A stretch of 12,535 nt of DNA from UMGS973 sp963609975 (GCA_963609975.1 CAVDMD010000067.1:1-12535), one strand, 5' to 3'; shown: positions 1 through 7,538, numbered from the stretch's first letter. The notes: generated from the letters alone by a model not told the origin. Numbers and translations: made by a program.

Positions 1-180
1 TTCTGCAGCCGTACCTGCACTGAGTAAGAGCAGCCTTTGTAACCGGTAATTATTTCGCATCAAGAGCACCGCTGTTCTGTCTGCCATATATTCTTCTACC
101 CGGTCCGGAAGCATAAGTCCACTTGCTTCTAAAAAAATTTTAAGCGATTGCCCTATATCCTTAATCCCGTTATTTGCACA
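1..180 (-). CDS. Possible partial open frame running off the left edge, unknown protein
   Basis: On the minus strand the frame stays open for all 60 codons from just after the TAA of the DUF445 gene to the window edge, in the same frame as that gene. Candidate ATG starts are at 112-114 and 85-87; neither has a good Shine-Dalgarno sequence (the first has only a weak GTGGA). The stretch read from the first ATG begins MLPDRVEEYMADRTAVLLMR and looks helical and charged. I do not recognise the family. Codon choice (CGG twice, CGA, AGG, TTG) differs from the neighbouring genes, which rely mostly on AGA and CTT/CTG. This fits either an acquired gene or chance openness. A T7 run at 131-137 follows a weak hairpin and could instead be a poor terminator for the DUF445 operon. 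No gene is visible on the plus strand here. Confidence 0.28.
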
Positions 181-1011
181 TTACAGCACCAGCAGATTTA
201 TAAGCCCTATCACAAAGCCTATCAGGGCACCGAGGTTGACAACAGCCTGCAGTTCTTTTTTCATCACAGACAGCACCAGAGTTTCAAACTCCCTGACATC
301 CATCTGATTAATCTTGTCCTCAACTACAGCGGCTATATCTATCTTTGATGTGACTTTGCCAAGTTTTTTGTCAACAAATTCCTCAATCACCCTGCCTGCA
401 AGCGCATCCATATCAAGGTTAAGCTCTGCCGCCTCCTGCTCTATGCTGCGGCTTCTGACTGTTTCAATTTCTTCTTTGATTCTCCGCTTCAGATACTCGC
501 TGCCCTCACCGTCAAGGTACTGCAGCACTTTTTGCTCAATCGGCTCTGCAAAAGAAGCTATCAGATCTCTGTTTACAAACATCGCAAGCATAGTGTCTCT
601 GACTTTTTCCTCGAGTATCGCTCCGCCTTTTTCGACTATGATGCCTCTGATGTCCGCTTTTTTTATTTCTCCCGTCAGCCTGCCCGCAAGTGTCTGCGCA
701 AGATGCTCTGACAGATCCTCGCTTACAATATCCGAGATTCTGACGCTCCCTATGTCGAGACCTGTGATACCGGCTGCCATAGCATTTCTGATGTCCTCCT
801 GTGAAAACAGGCTTCCCTCAACAGCAGCCCCGCAGGCTCTGGCTATTCTTGATTTGTTTTTGGGTATCACTCCCGGTGTAAAAGGCAGCGTCCTGCTTCC
901 TATCCTGACAGGCCTGTACGGTCTGAAAAGCATTTTGACCGCAATGTAGTTTGTGATATATCCGATAAGCGCCGCCAGCAGCAGCGGCAGTATTATATGC
1001 AGTATTTCCAT
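181..1011 (-). CDS. DUF445 family membrane protein (YheB-like)
   Basis: The 276-residue product matches the DUF445/YheB family. The N-terminal membrane segment (about residues 5-27) leads into NYIAVKMLFRPYRP, and residues 46-58 (PGVIPKNKSRIAR) are the other family hallmark. A long amphipathic, charged middle follows, with family-like EFETLVLSVMKKEL and LGALIGFVIGLI near the end and a second membrane segment at about 255-276. This suggests two membrane anchors with a soluble helical part between. No biochemical function is established for the family; a structural envelope role is only a guess. It is shorter than the Bacillus versions, which are nearer 370-400 residues. Its ATG abuts the TAA of larE directly (TAAATG), with an AAGG inside the larE end, so translation is probably coupled. 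It is the last recognised gene of the HD-larE operon. Confidence 0.85.
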   Translation of the reverse strand: MEILHIILPLLLAALIGYITNYIAVKMLFRPYRPVRIGSRTLPFTPGVIPKNKSRIARACGAAVEGSLFSQEDIRNAMAAGITGLDIGSVRISDIVSEDLSEHLAQTLAGRLTGEIKKADIRGIIVEKGGAILEEKVRDTMLAMFVNRDLIASFAEPIEQKVLQYLDGEGSEYLKRRIKEEIETVRSRSIEQEAAELNLDMDALAGRVIEEFVDKKLGKVTSKIDIAAVVEDKINQMDVREFETLVLSVMKKELQAVVNLGALIGFVIGLINLLVL

Positions 1012-1773
1012 TTATCCGTTCATCCTTCCCATTTTGTATCCCTCAAGATCCAGAGCTGTAAACTTAAAGCCCGCGGCTTTGCCGGCCTCATCTATCGCTT
1101 TGAATTTAGCAATATCCCATTCCGACGGCAAAAGCTCTATTCTGACAGTATCACCGTGATGTCTTGCACGAAATTGCTTAAATCCCATCTGTTTAAGAGC
1201 GCACTCCACCCTGTATACGGCTTCAAGCTTCGCCTCGGTTATTTCCTCTCCGTACGGTATTCTTGATGCAAGGCAGGCAAACGCAGGCCTGTCCCATATG
1301 CTTATGTTCCTGTCTTTTAGCGCCTGTCTGATTTCTGCCTTGGTAAGCCCCGCATCTTTCAGAGGGCTCCATATGCCAAGCTCCTCAAGGGCTTTCATCC
1401 CCGGTCTGTAATCCGACATATCGTCAAGGTTGGTGCCGTCTGCCGGATTTGCAGCCGATTTTATCAGCTCTGAAAATATTTTTTTCTTGCAGTGATAGCA
1501 CCTGTCCCTCGGGTTTGCTCTGAGGACATCCATAACCGGAACCTCTATGACTTTGTGCCTGACTCCGAGTTTTTTGCAGAGCGCCTTTGCATATTCTGTT
1601 TCATCAGGGGCAAAGTTTGGCGCAGCCGCCGTAACTGCCATCACTTTGTCGCCCAGCACTTCCTTTGCAAAGCATACAAGAAATACGCTGTCAACTCCTC
1701 CTGACAGCGCAACGGTTATATTTCCTTTGTCGATTAAATCCTCTCTGAGTTTTTCAAGCTTATCCTCTAACAA
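1012..1773 (-). CDS. larE: LarE-type ATP-dependent sacrificial sulfur transferase
   Basis: The 253-residue product is a PP-loop ATP pyrophosphatase of the LarE family. LarE adenylates pyridinium-3,5-biscarboxylic acid mononucleotide and donates sulfur during synthesis of the nickel-pincer cofactor of lactate racemase. Visible motifs are the PP-loop SGGVDS (residues 24-29), DGTNLDD (112-118), CYHCKKK (Cys92 and Cys95) and the signature PAFACLASRIPYG with Cys167. Cys167 corresponds to the region of the sacrificial cysteine of Lactiplantibacillus LarE. The additional CxxC pair resembles the three-cysteine, [4Fe-4S]-binding LarE described from Thermotoga, so this copy may use a cluster rather than being consumed; that is inference. 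The start is TTG at 1771-1773, chosen because AGGAGG lies 6 bases upstream and the next in-frame Met would delete the PP-loop. The gene follows the HD gene by 20 bases. No larA, larB or larC is present in the window. Confidence 0.9.
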   Translation of the reverse strand: MLEDKLEKLREDLIDKGNITVALSGGVDSVFLVCFAKEVLGDKVMAVTAAAPNFAPDETEYAKALCKKLGVRHKVIEVPVMDVLRANPRDRCYHCKKKIFSELIKSAANPADGTNLDDMSDYRPGMKALEELGIWSPLKDAGLTKAEIRQALKDRNISIWDRPAFACLASRIPYGEEITEAKLEAVYRVECALKQMGFKQFRARHHGDTVRIELLPSEWDIAKFKAIDEAGKAAGFKFTALDLEGYKMGRMNG

Positions 1774-1793
1774 CTCTCTCCTCCTGTCAGATT

Positions 1794-2342
1794 CTATTCG
1801 CAGCAGGTTTTCATGGCTTCAAGAGTCCTGCTTATAAGGTCGTCAAGCTCCCAGCCAAGCATCTCCGCACCCTTGCGGATTACATCTCTGTCACAGCCTG
1901 CCGCAAATTTTTTGTCCTTGAATTTCTTTTTTACTGATTTGAGCTCCATATCCTGAACCGATTTTGACGGTCTCATCAGTGCCGCAGCTCCGATAAGTCC
2001 GGTAAGCTCATCTGTTGCGTAAAGCACTTTTTCCATTTCGTGTGCAGGTGCAACATCAGTTCCCGTAAGTCCCCAGCCGTGAGAAACAACAGAATTTATA
2101 AGGCGGTCCTCAAGTCCCGCTTCTTTTAGAATCTCTACGGCCTTGACACAGTGCTGCTCAGGGTATTCCTCAAAATCTATATCGTGAAGAAGTCCTACCA
2201 TTCCCCAGAACTCCACTTCATCGCCGTAGCCGAGCTCTTTGGCAAAATACCTCATAACGCCCTCTACGGTCTCGCCGTGTCTGATATGAAATTCTTCTTT
2301 GTTGTGTTTTTTTAACAGTTCAAATGCTTCTGCTCTGTTCAT
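1794..2342 (-). CDS. HD-domain protein (predicted metal-dependent phosphohydrolase)
   Basis: The 182-residue protein carries an HD-superfamily fold. Likely metal ligands are His22 (in RHGETVEGVMRYFA), His53-Asp54 (LLHDIDFEEYP) and Asp111 (YATDELTGLI), with His88 in SHGWG between them. This is the H...HD...D pattern of metal-dependent phosphohydrolases; the substrate cannot be read from sequence. It is a stand-alone domain with no fused nucleotidyltransferase, PAS or GGDEF part, similar to many short HD proteins annotated only as hydrolases. The ATG is preceded by GAGGAG at 8 bases spacing. It is the first gene of an operon with larE and the DUF445 gene and has its own promoter at 2375-2403. 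The Cys-Cys-Glu C-terminus (residues 180-182) is a small oddity. Confidence 0.85.
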   Translation of the reverse strand: MNRAEAFELLKKHNKEEFHIRHGETVEGVMRYFAKELGYGDEVEFWGMVGLLHDIDFEEYPEQHCVKAVEILKEAGLEDRLINSVVSHGWGLTGTDVAPAHEMEKVLYATDELTGLIGAAALMRPSKSVQDMELKSVKKKFKDKKFAAGCDRDVIRKGAEMLGWELDDLISRTLEAMKTCCE

Positions 2343-2374
2343 CTGTATATCTCCTCTCTCTGTCTGTCAGCTAT

Positions 2375-2403
2375 ATTTTATTACTTATCACACGCATTAT
2401 CAA
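2375..2403 (-). promoter_or_regulatory. Predicted promoter of the HD-larE-DUF445 operon
   Basis: Read on the minus strand, TTGATA (2398-2403) and TAAAAT (2375-2380) are separated by exactly 17 bases. Each differs from the sigma-A consensus at one position. Transcription would start near 2368, giving a short leader that contains the GAGGAG ribosome binding site. The position, 29 bases beyond the end of the MATE gene, separates this operon from the efflux operon upstream. Confidence 0.7.
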
Positions 2404-2422
2404 TGATTTTTTCACATCATTG
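2401..2422. repeat. Inverted repeat overlapping the -35 box (possible operator)
   Basis: CAATGAT (2401-2407) and ATCATTG (2416-2422) form a perfect 7-base inverted repeat around an 8-base centre that overlaps the -35 hexamer of the HD operon promoter. It lies 10 bases past the MATE stop codon but has no T-run on the minus strand, so it is a poor terminator. An operator for an unseen repressor is the better reading, at low certainty. Confidence 0.4.
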
Positions 2423-2432
2423 TTCAGGCTGT

Positions 2433-3767
2433 CTAATAATTATATTTTCTCCTCTTCAAAGCAAGGAAAAGAAACGTAAGCGCAACCGACATACACTCGG
2501 CAACAACAACAGAGCTCCATATGCCGTTGACGCCAAATATTCCCGGCAGCAGCAGAACCGCTGAGCATTCAAATACCAGAGTACGCAAAAAAGCTATCAG
2601 CGCAGAGGTGAGTCCGTCATTTAAGGCTGTAAAAAACGACGAGCCGTAAATGGAAAATCCCATAAGCAGAAATGCTGCCGCAAATATACGAAAGCCTGAC
2701 ACAGTCATTGCCATAAGCTGCGCATCATAGCCCACAAAAATCCACGCCAGAGGCTTTGCCAGAAGCTGTGATGCCGCTACCATACAAAACGCAAGCAGCA
2801 GGATAACCGTAAGACTTTTTTTCAGGAGGTTTTTCAGTTCCGCATAGTTCTTCGCGCCGAAATGATAGCTGACAACAGGAGCCGTCCCCACGGCATAGCC
2901 TATAAACATCCCCGAAAAAATCATACTAACATACATCATAACGCCATATGCCGCTATACCGTTTTCGCCGGCATATTTCATAAGCTGCATATTATACAGC
3001 ATCGCAACAAGGCTCATTGAAACATTGGTCATCAGTTCAGACGAGCCGTTGGTGCAGGCCTTGAGTACAGCCCTGCCTTCAAACGATGTCCTGCCGAGCT
3101 TTAGAATACTGCTGTTTTGCCGTGAAAAATACAGCAGCGGAATACCGCCCCCTATAATTTCACTTATCGCTGTTGCAATTGCCGCACCCGCAAGCTTGTA
3201 TTCCTGCGGCAGAAGTATTACCAGCACCGCGTCAAGTATCATATTGGTTACGCCGGCCGAAACAATTACAGCAAGCCCCAGCCTGGGCTTCTCTGCCGTA
3301 ATCATAAAGCTCTGAAAAAGCTGCTGCAGCACATAAAACGGCAGTGTGACCAGAATAATCCGGGCATATATAATGCAGTTTTTCAGAAGCTCTCCCTCTG
3401 CTCCCAGCAGTATCGCAACCGGGCGGACAAAAATTATTCCGAGTATTGAAAGCACCACGCCTGCGCCAAAGGTTATATATACAAACAGTGAAAAGTATCT
3501 GTTTGCCTTCTTCGCATCTCCCTCGCCAAAGGTTTTGGCAACAATAGCAGAGCCCCCTGTGCCGAACATAAATCCTACAGCACCTAAAATCATCAGAACC
3601 GGCATAATAAGGTTCACTGCGGCAAAAGGCGTTTTGCCTGCAAAGTTTGATACAAAAAATCCGTCAACCACGCTGTATATCGATGTAAAAATCATCATGG
3701 CAACAGACGGCAGCGTAAACCTCAGCAGTCTGCCGTATGTAAAATGATCCGAAAGCTGAATTTTCAT
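2433..3767 (-). CDS. MATE family multidrug efflux transporter (MepA-like)
   Basis: The 444-residue integral membrane protein belongs to the MATE family of cation-coupled drug exporters. The N-terminal region (YGRLLRFTLPSVAMMIF, then IYSVVDGFFVSNFAG, then AAVNLIMP) is typical of MepA-type clostridial pumps. Two similar halves together carry about 12 hydrophobic segments, the second half starting around the tract with SSELMTNVSMS. The frame is open further upstream, to 3944, but I chose ATG at 3765-3767. A GGAGGAG ribosome binding site sits immediately upstream, family homology begins here, and a longer start would run into the marR-type gene. The gap to that gene is 37 bases, so the two are almost certainly cotranscribed. 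The stop is TAG. The substrate is unknown; induction by a ligand of the MarR protein is the expected mode of control. Confidence 0.92.
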   Translation of the reverse strand: MKIQLSDHFTYGRLLRFTLPSVAMMIFTSIYSVVDGFFVSNFAGKTPFAAVNLIMPVLMILGAVGFMFGTGGSAIVAKTFGEGDAKKANRYFSLFVYITFGAGVVLSILGIIFVRPVAILLGAEGELLKNCIIYARIILVTLPFYVLQQLFQSFMITAEKPRLGLAVIVSAGVTNMILDAVLVILLPQEYKLAGAAIATAISEIIGGGIPLLYFSRQNSSILKLGRTSFEGRAVLKACTNGSSELMTNVSMSLVAMLYNMQLMKYAGENGIAAYGVMMYVSMIFSGMFIGYAVGTAPVVSYHFGAKNYAELKNLLKKSLTVILLLAFCMVAASQLLAKPLAWIFVGYDAQLMAMTVSGFRIFAAAFLLMGFSIYGSSFFTALNDGLTSALIAFLRTLVFECSAVLLLPGIFGVNGIWSSVVVAECMSVALTFLFLALKRRKYNY

Positions 3768-3804
3768 AAACTCCTCCAAATTTGTTTCTGTCGCAGCCTG
3801 CCTG

Positions 3805-4245
3805 CTACAGCTCTTCAAGACTTTTTCGAAATGAGTCGGCATATTTTTCAAGGAGTTTAAGGTGCAGGCTGATTTCCTCCCCGGTCCAGTCCGAGTAAGC
3901 CTCCGCCTCGGCCGCAAAAATTCTTGCAGCGGTTTCCTCTGCATACGCTCTGCCCTTTGAAGTCAGGCATACCTTTTTTGTTTTGCCTGTCTGCTGCTGC
4001 AGATAAACAATATCTTCGTTTTCAAGTCTGCGGATTGCCGAGTTTACGGTCTGCTTGCTGATTCCCGATGCCTTGCATATGTCGGCAAGCATACAGGTGC
4101 CCTCATTGTCATAAAGCATATACAGAATATGCATAACACTGTCTGCAACCCCCAGTCTGAGCGCCGCCTGATGATACAGGCTGTTGATTTCCGCAGTAAG
4201 ATAGTTGATCCTGTGCAGATGCTCCATTATATTCTTTGTCATCAT
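3805..4245 (-). CDS. MarR family transcriptional regulator, probable repressor of the MATE operon
   Basis: The 146-residue protein has the MarR layout: N-terminal dimerisation helices, a winged helix with recognition segment LADICKASGISKQTVNSAIR (about 53-72), a wing (YLQQQTGKTKKVCLTSKG, about 81-98) and a C-terminal dimer helix. It leads a two-gene operon with the MATE pump, an arrangement like mepR-mepA of Staphylococcus, so it probably represses both genes until a drug-like ligand binds. Two consecutive ATG codons occur at the start. AAGGAGG (4249-4255) is 3 bases from the first (4245) and 6 bases from the second (4242); by spacing the second is the more comfortable start, which would give 145 residues. 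The promoter region contains repeated sites that probably form its operator. Confidence 0.9.
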   Translation of the reverse strand: MMTKNIMEHLHRINYLTAEINSLYHQAALRLGVADSVMHILYMLYDNEGTCMLADICKASGISKQTVNSAIRRLENEDIVYLQQQTGKTKKVCLTSKGRAYAEETAARIFAAEAEAYSDWTGEEISLHLKLLEKYADSFRKSLEEL

Positions 4246-4255
4246 TTTCCTCCTT

Positions 4256-4299
4256 GTCCGAAATCGGACTATTACAGTTTAGTATGATTTCGGACTATT
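4256..4299 (-). promoter_or_regulatory. Putative MarR operator: palindrome plus direct repeat
   Basis: GTCCGA-AA-TCGGAC (4256-4269) is a 6-base-arm palindrome immediately upstream of the AAGGAGG site. TCGGACTATT occurs at 4264-4273 and again at 4290-4299, a direct repeat with 26-base period. One copy lies between the -35 and -10 boxes, the other over the expected transcription start. Binding at either would block transcription, and the first could also occlude the ribosome binding site region of the DNA. Location and symmetry point to autoregulation by the adjacent MarR protein. Confidence 0.6.
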
Positions 4300-4304
4300 G
4301 TCAA
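4276..4304 (-). promoter_or_regulatory. Predicted promoter of the marR-MATE operon
   Basis: A perfect -35 TTGACA (4299-4304, minus strand) is followed after 17 bases by TAAACT (4276-4281), a 4-of-6 match to the -10 consensus. The start would be near 4269, inside the palindromic operator, giving a leader of about 25 bases. Confidence 0.65.
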
Positions 4305-4310
4305 TGTTTT

Positions 4311-4351
4311 TCACGCAAAAAACACAAAAGACCCGCAAAACACGAGCCTTT
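4311..4351 (-). terminator. Rho-independent terminator of carAB
   Basis: On the minus strand, AAAGGCTCG (4343-4351) pairs with CGGGTCTTT (4327-4335) through a 9-base stem with two G-U pairs and a 7-base loop. A T-rich tail (TTGTGTTTTTT) follows. It starts 10 bases after the carB stop codon and lies just upstream of the -35 box for the marR operon, insulating the two units. Confidence 0.75.
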
Positions 4352-4361
4352 CATATATCTG

Positions 4362-7300
4362 TTATATTGCTTCATATTCAAGCTGCACGCCCTCGCGCTT
4401 CAGCCTGATTACATCAAGGAACACCTCTGCCGTATCCATACAGGTAAGCACTGCAATTCCTTTTTCTATTGCTTTTCTTCTCAGCGACAGCCCCTCTGTG
4501 CCTTTTCTGTTGCCTACATTGGCTACATTAATCAGGATATTTATATCCTTGCCTGCCAGCTTCTCCGCCTCCTCAGGCACAAGAATCTCTGCATTTATGC
4601 CGCAGCCCGCAAGAAATTCGCCTGTACCCTGAGAGGCCATAACCTTAAAGCCTGCTTCGCTGTATTTTTTGACAACTTCTGCGGTAAATGCGTTTTTGTC
4701 AGCATCCTTAACCGCAACATATACTCCTCCTGTTTCAGGCACAGGTATGTTTGCGCCCTCAAAGCCTTTGAGAAACGCCTTGTGCAGATCCCTGTCAATG
4801 CCAAGCGCCTCTCCTGTTGATTTCATTTCAGGTCCCAGCGCTATGTCGGTATTGATAAGCTTTGCTCCCGAAAACACAGGAACCTTGACGGCATATCTGG
4901 AGGCTTCTTTGTATACGCCTGTTCCGTACTCTGTATCTTTGAGCCTGTGACCGAGCATTGCTCCGACAGCCAGCTCTATCATAGGAACGCCTGTAACCTT
5001 GCTTAGAATAGGTACTGTTCTTGAGGCTCTCGGATTTACTTCTATCACATAAACCTCCTGCCCGTCCGTCGCATACTGGATATTAACAAGTCCCACTATA
5101 TGCAGAGCCTTTGAGATTTTTAACGTATAGTCTATGATTTTGTTTTTTATCTCCGCAGACAGTGAATAAGGCGGATATACCGAAATGCTGTCGCCGGAAT
5201 GTACTCCGGTTCTTTCAACGTGCTCCATAATGCCCGGTATCAGGATATCCTCTCCGTCGCCTATGGCATCTATCTCCATTTCCCTGCCCTGTATGTATTT
5301 GTCCACAAGCACAGGATGCTCCTCCGAAAGAGATACTGCCTCCTTGAGATATTTGAGCAGTTCACCGTCGCTGTATACGACCTGCATTGCTCTGCCGCCT
5401 ATTACATATGACGGCCTTACCATTACGGGATATTTGAGCTTTGCAACCGCTGCAAAGGCTTCCTCCTCCGTGGTTACCGCATATCCGTCAGGTGTGGGTA
5501 TGCCAAGCTCGCTGAGAAGCTCCGAGAATTTTTCTCTGTCCTCTGCCATATCGATATACTGAAATTCCGTTCCAAGTATATTGATACTTCTGTTGTACAG
5601 ATCCTCGGTTATATTAAGCGAGGTCTGACCGCCAAACTGCAGTATAACTCCCTTGGGGCGCTCTTTTTTGATGACGTTCATCACATCGTCTACGTGCAAT
5701 GCTTCAAAATACAGCCTGTCTGATGTGTCAAAGTCGGTGCTTACTGTTTCGGGGTTGTTGTTTATCATTATCGATTCATAGCCCAGCCTGTTTATCGCCC
5801 ATGCGCCGTGAACACAGCTGTAGTCAAATTCTATACCCTGTCCTATACGAATCGGTCCTGAGCCCACCACAAGAATTTTGTCGTTGCCGTCATATACAAC
5901 CTCGTCCTCATCATCGTAGGTCGAATAATAGTATGGGGTCAGCGCCTCAAATTCGCCGCCGCAGGTGTCTACCATTTTGTAGACAGGGAATATATCATGG
6001 TATATTCTCATATCCGAAACAGCGCTTCTTGGCACTCCCGAAAGCTCCATGATTTCGTTTTCGGTAAAGCCCATGGTCTCGGCTTCTCTGAGAAGCTCGG
6101 CTGTCAGGCGCTGTGTTCTGAGTGTTTCCTCCATATCAGTTATGTTTTTTATCTTGTTCAGAAACCATGTGTCGATTTTTGTTATTTCAAACAGCTGCTC
6201 TACTGTAAATATGTTTCTTCTGTAGATCTCGGCGATAGCAAAAAGTCTTTCGTCATCGGCTTTTTTGAGCTTGGCAACAAGCTCCTCGTCATTAAGTCCG
6301 TCTATATACGGGTTTCTGAGTCCGTCGCATTTGACTTCAAGCGATGTGACCGCCTTGAGCAGTGCGCTTTCAAATGTCCTGCAGATTGCCATCACCTCTC
6401 CTGTGGCCTGCATCTGCGTACCCAAAGTTCTCAGTGAGGTTCTGAATTTGTCAAACGGAAATTTCGGAAATTTGACAACACAGTAGTCAAGAGCAGGCTC
6501 AAAGCAGGCGCTGGTGGTTCCTGTCACATAGTTTGAAAGCTCGTCAAGAGAATATCCCAGCGCAATTTTGGCAGCAAGCTTTGCTATAGGGTAGCCTGCC
6601 GCTTTTGAGGCAAGGGCTGAGGATCTGCTTACACGAGGGTTTACCTCTATTACAATGTATTCACCTGTTTCACCGTTTAATGCAAACTGCACATTGCAGC
6701 CGCCCTCTATGCCAAGGCTCTTGATTATTTTGAGGGCAGAGCTTCTGAGCATCTGATGTTCTCTGTCTCTTAATGTCTGCACGGGAGCGACAACTACGCT
6801 GTCTCCTGTATGTATTCCAACCGGATCGATGTTTTCCATACTGCAGACGATTATGCAGTTGTCCTTGGCATCGCGCATTACCTCATATTCGATTTCCTTC
6901 CAGCCTGCAACTGATTTTTCCAGCAGTATCTGGCCTATTGCGCTGTTTTCCATACCGCGCTTTGCAAGCAGGTCAAGCTCCTCTGCATTGGCGGCAATGC
7001 CGCCTCCGGTGCCGCCTAATGTATATGCCGGCCTTATAATTACGGGATAGCCCACCTGTTTTACAAATTCATAGCATTCCTCCATATGAGTCGCTATGGT
7101 GCTTGGCGGTACAGGCTCTCCTATTTCAAGCATCAGTTCCTTGAAGGCTTCTCTGTCCTCTGCTTTTTTGATGCTGTCTCTGTTAACTCCAAGCAGCTTC
7201 ACTCCGTACTCTGCAAATACTCCGGCAGCTTCAAGCTCCATTGCAAGGTTAAGTCCTGTCTGGCCACCGAAACCTGCGAGAAATCCGTCGGGCTGTTCTT

Positions 7301-7538
7301 TTCTGATTATGCTGCTTACCGCCTCCGCAGTCAGAGGCTCTATGTATACCTTGTCTGCAATATCCTTGTCAGTCATTATCGTGGCAGGGTTGCTGTTGAC
7401 AAGTATGGTTCTGATTCCTTCCTCTCTGATTGCCTTGCAGGCCTGTGTGCCTGCATAGTCAAACTCGGCTGCCTGCCCTACGACTATAGGGCCTGAGCCG
7501 ATTATCATTATTTTTTTCAGTTTACTGTCCTTTGGCAT
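4362..7538 (-). CDS. carB: Carbamoyl-phosphate synthase large subunit
   Basis: The 1058-residue enzyme makes carbamoyl phosphate from bicarbonate, ATP and ammonia delivered by CarA, feeding pyrimidine and arginine synthesis. It shows the internal duplication of the family: two nucleotide-binding starts (GSGPIVVGQAAEFDYAG at 14-30 and GSGPIRIGQGIEFDYS at 559-574) and two ATP-grasp modules (AYTLGGTGGG at 171-180 and SYVIGGRAM at 710-718). An oligomerisation section at about 400-550 and an MGS-like allosteric domain at about 936-1058 complete it. The ornithine-contacting Glu and Asp in MEHVERTGVHSGDS (Glu775, Asp783) are kept. In the allosteric domain the usual NT(T) triplet after the hydrophobic strand reads NVA (1004-1006). 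Its ATG overlaps the 3' end of carA by 17 bases, with a GGGGGA ribosome binding site inside carA. Length is normal. Confidence 0.97.
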   Translation of the reverse strand: MPKDSKLKKIMIIGSGPIVVGQAAEFDYAGTQACKAIREEGIRTILVNSNPATIMTDKDIADKVYIEPLTAEAVSSIIRKEQPDGFLAGFGGQTGLNLAMELEAAGVFAEYGVKLLGVNRDSIKKAEDREAFKELMLEIGEPVPPSTIATHMEECYEFVKQVGYPVIIRPAYTLGGTGGGIAANAEELDLLAKRGMENSAIGQILLEKSVAGWKEIEYEVMRDAKDNCIIVCSMENIDPVGIHTGDSVVVAPVQTLRDREHQMLRSSALKIIKSLGIEGGCNVQFALNGETGEYIVIEVNPRVSRSSALASKAAGYPIAKLAAKIALGYSLDELSNYVTGTTSACFEPALDYCVVKFPKFPFDKFRTSLRTLGTQMQATGEVMAICRTFESALLKAVTSLEVKCDGLRNPYIDGLNDEELVAKLKKADDERLFAIAEIYRRNIFTVEQLFEITKIDTWFLNKIKNITDMEETLRTQRLTAELLREAETMGFTENEIMELSGVPRSAVSDMRIYHDIFPVYKMVDTCGGEFEALTPYYYSTYDDEDEVVYDGNDKILVVGSGPIRIGQGIEFDYSCVHGAWAINRLGYESIMINNNPETVSTDFDTSDRLYFEALHVDDVMNVIKKERPKGVILQFGGQTSLNITEDLYNRSINILGTEFQYIDMAEDREKFSELLSELGIPTPDGYAVTTEEEAFAAVAKLKYPVMVRPSYVIGGRAMQVVYSDGELLKYLKEAVSLSEEHPVLVDKYIQGREMEIDAIGDGEDILIPGIMEHVERTGVHSGDSISVYPPYSLSAEIKNKIIDYTLKISKALHIVGLVNIQYATDGQEVYVIEVNPRASRTVPILSKVTGVPMIELAVGAMLGHRLKDTEYGTGVYKEASRYAVKVPVFSGAKLINTDIALGPEMKSTGEALGIDRDLHKAFLKGFEGANIPVPETGGVYVAVKDADKNAFTAEVVKKYSEAGFKVMASQGTGEFLAGCGINAEILVPEEAEKLAGKDINILINVANVGNRKGTEGLSLRRKAIEKGIAVLTCMDTAEVFLDVIRLKREGVQLEYEAI

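Noticed and set aside
314..949. 211-codon plus-strand frame opposite the DUF445 gene
   Set aside because: The translation is a Ser/Ile/Leu-rich shadow, while the minus strand has clear family motifs and operon context.
3768..3944. N-terminal extension of the MATE frame to an upstream ATG
   Set aside because: The extension is basic and non-hydrophobic, overlaps the end of the marR-type gene and has no family match; a strong GGAGGAG sits directly before the ATG at 3765-3767.
4669..7496. Numerous plus-strand open frames of 70-150 codons opposite carB
   Set aside because: They are antisense shadows of a highly conserved gene, lack ribosome binding sites and have low-complexity Ser/Cys/Leu-rich translations.
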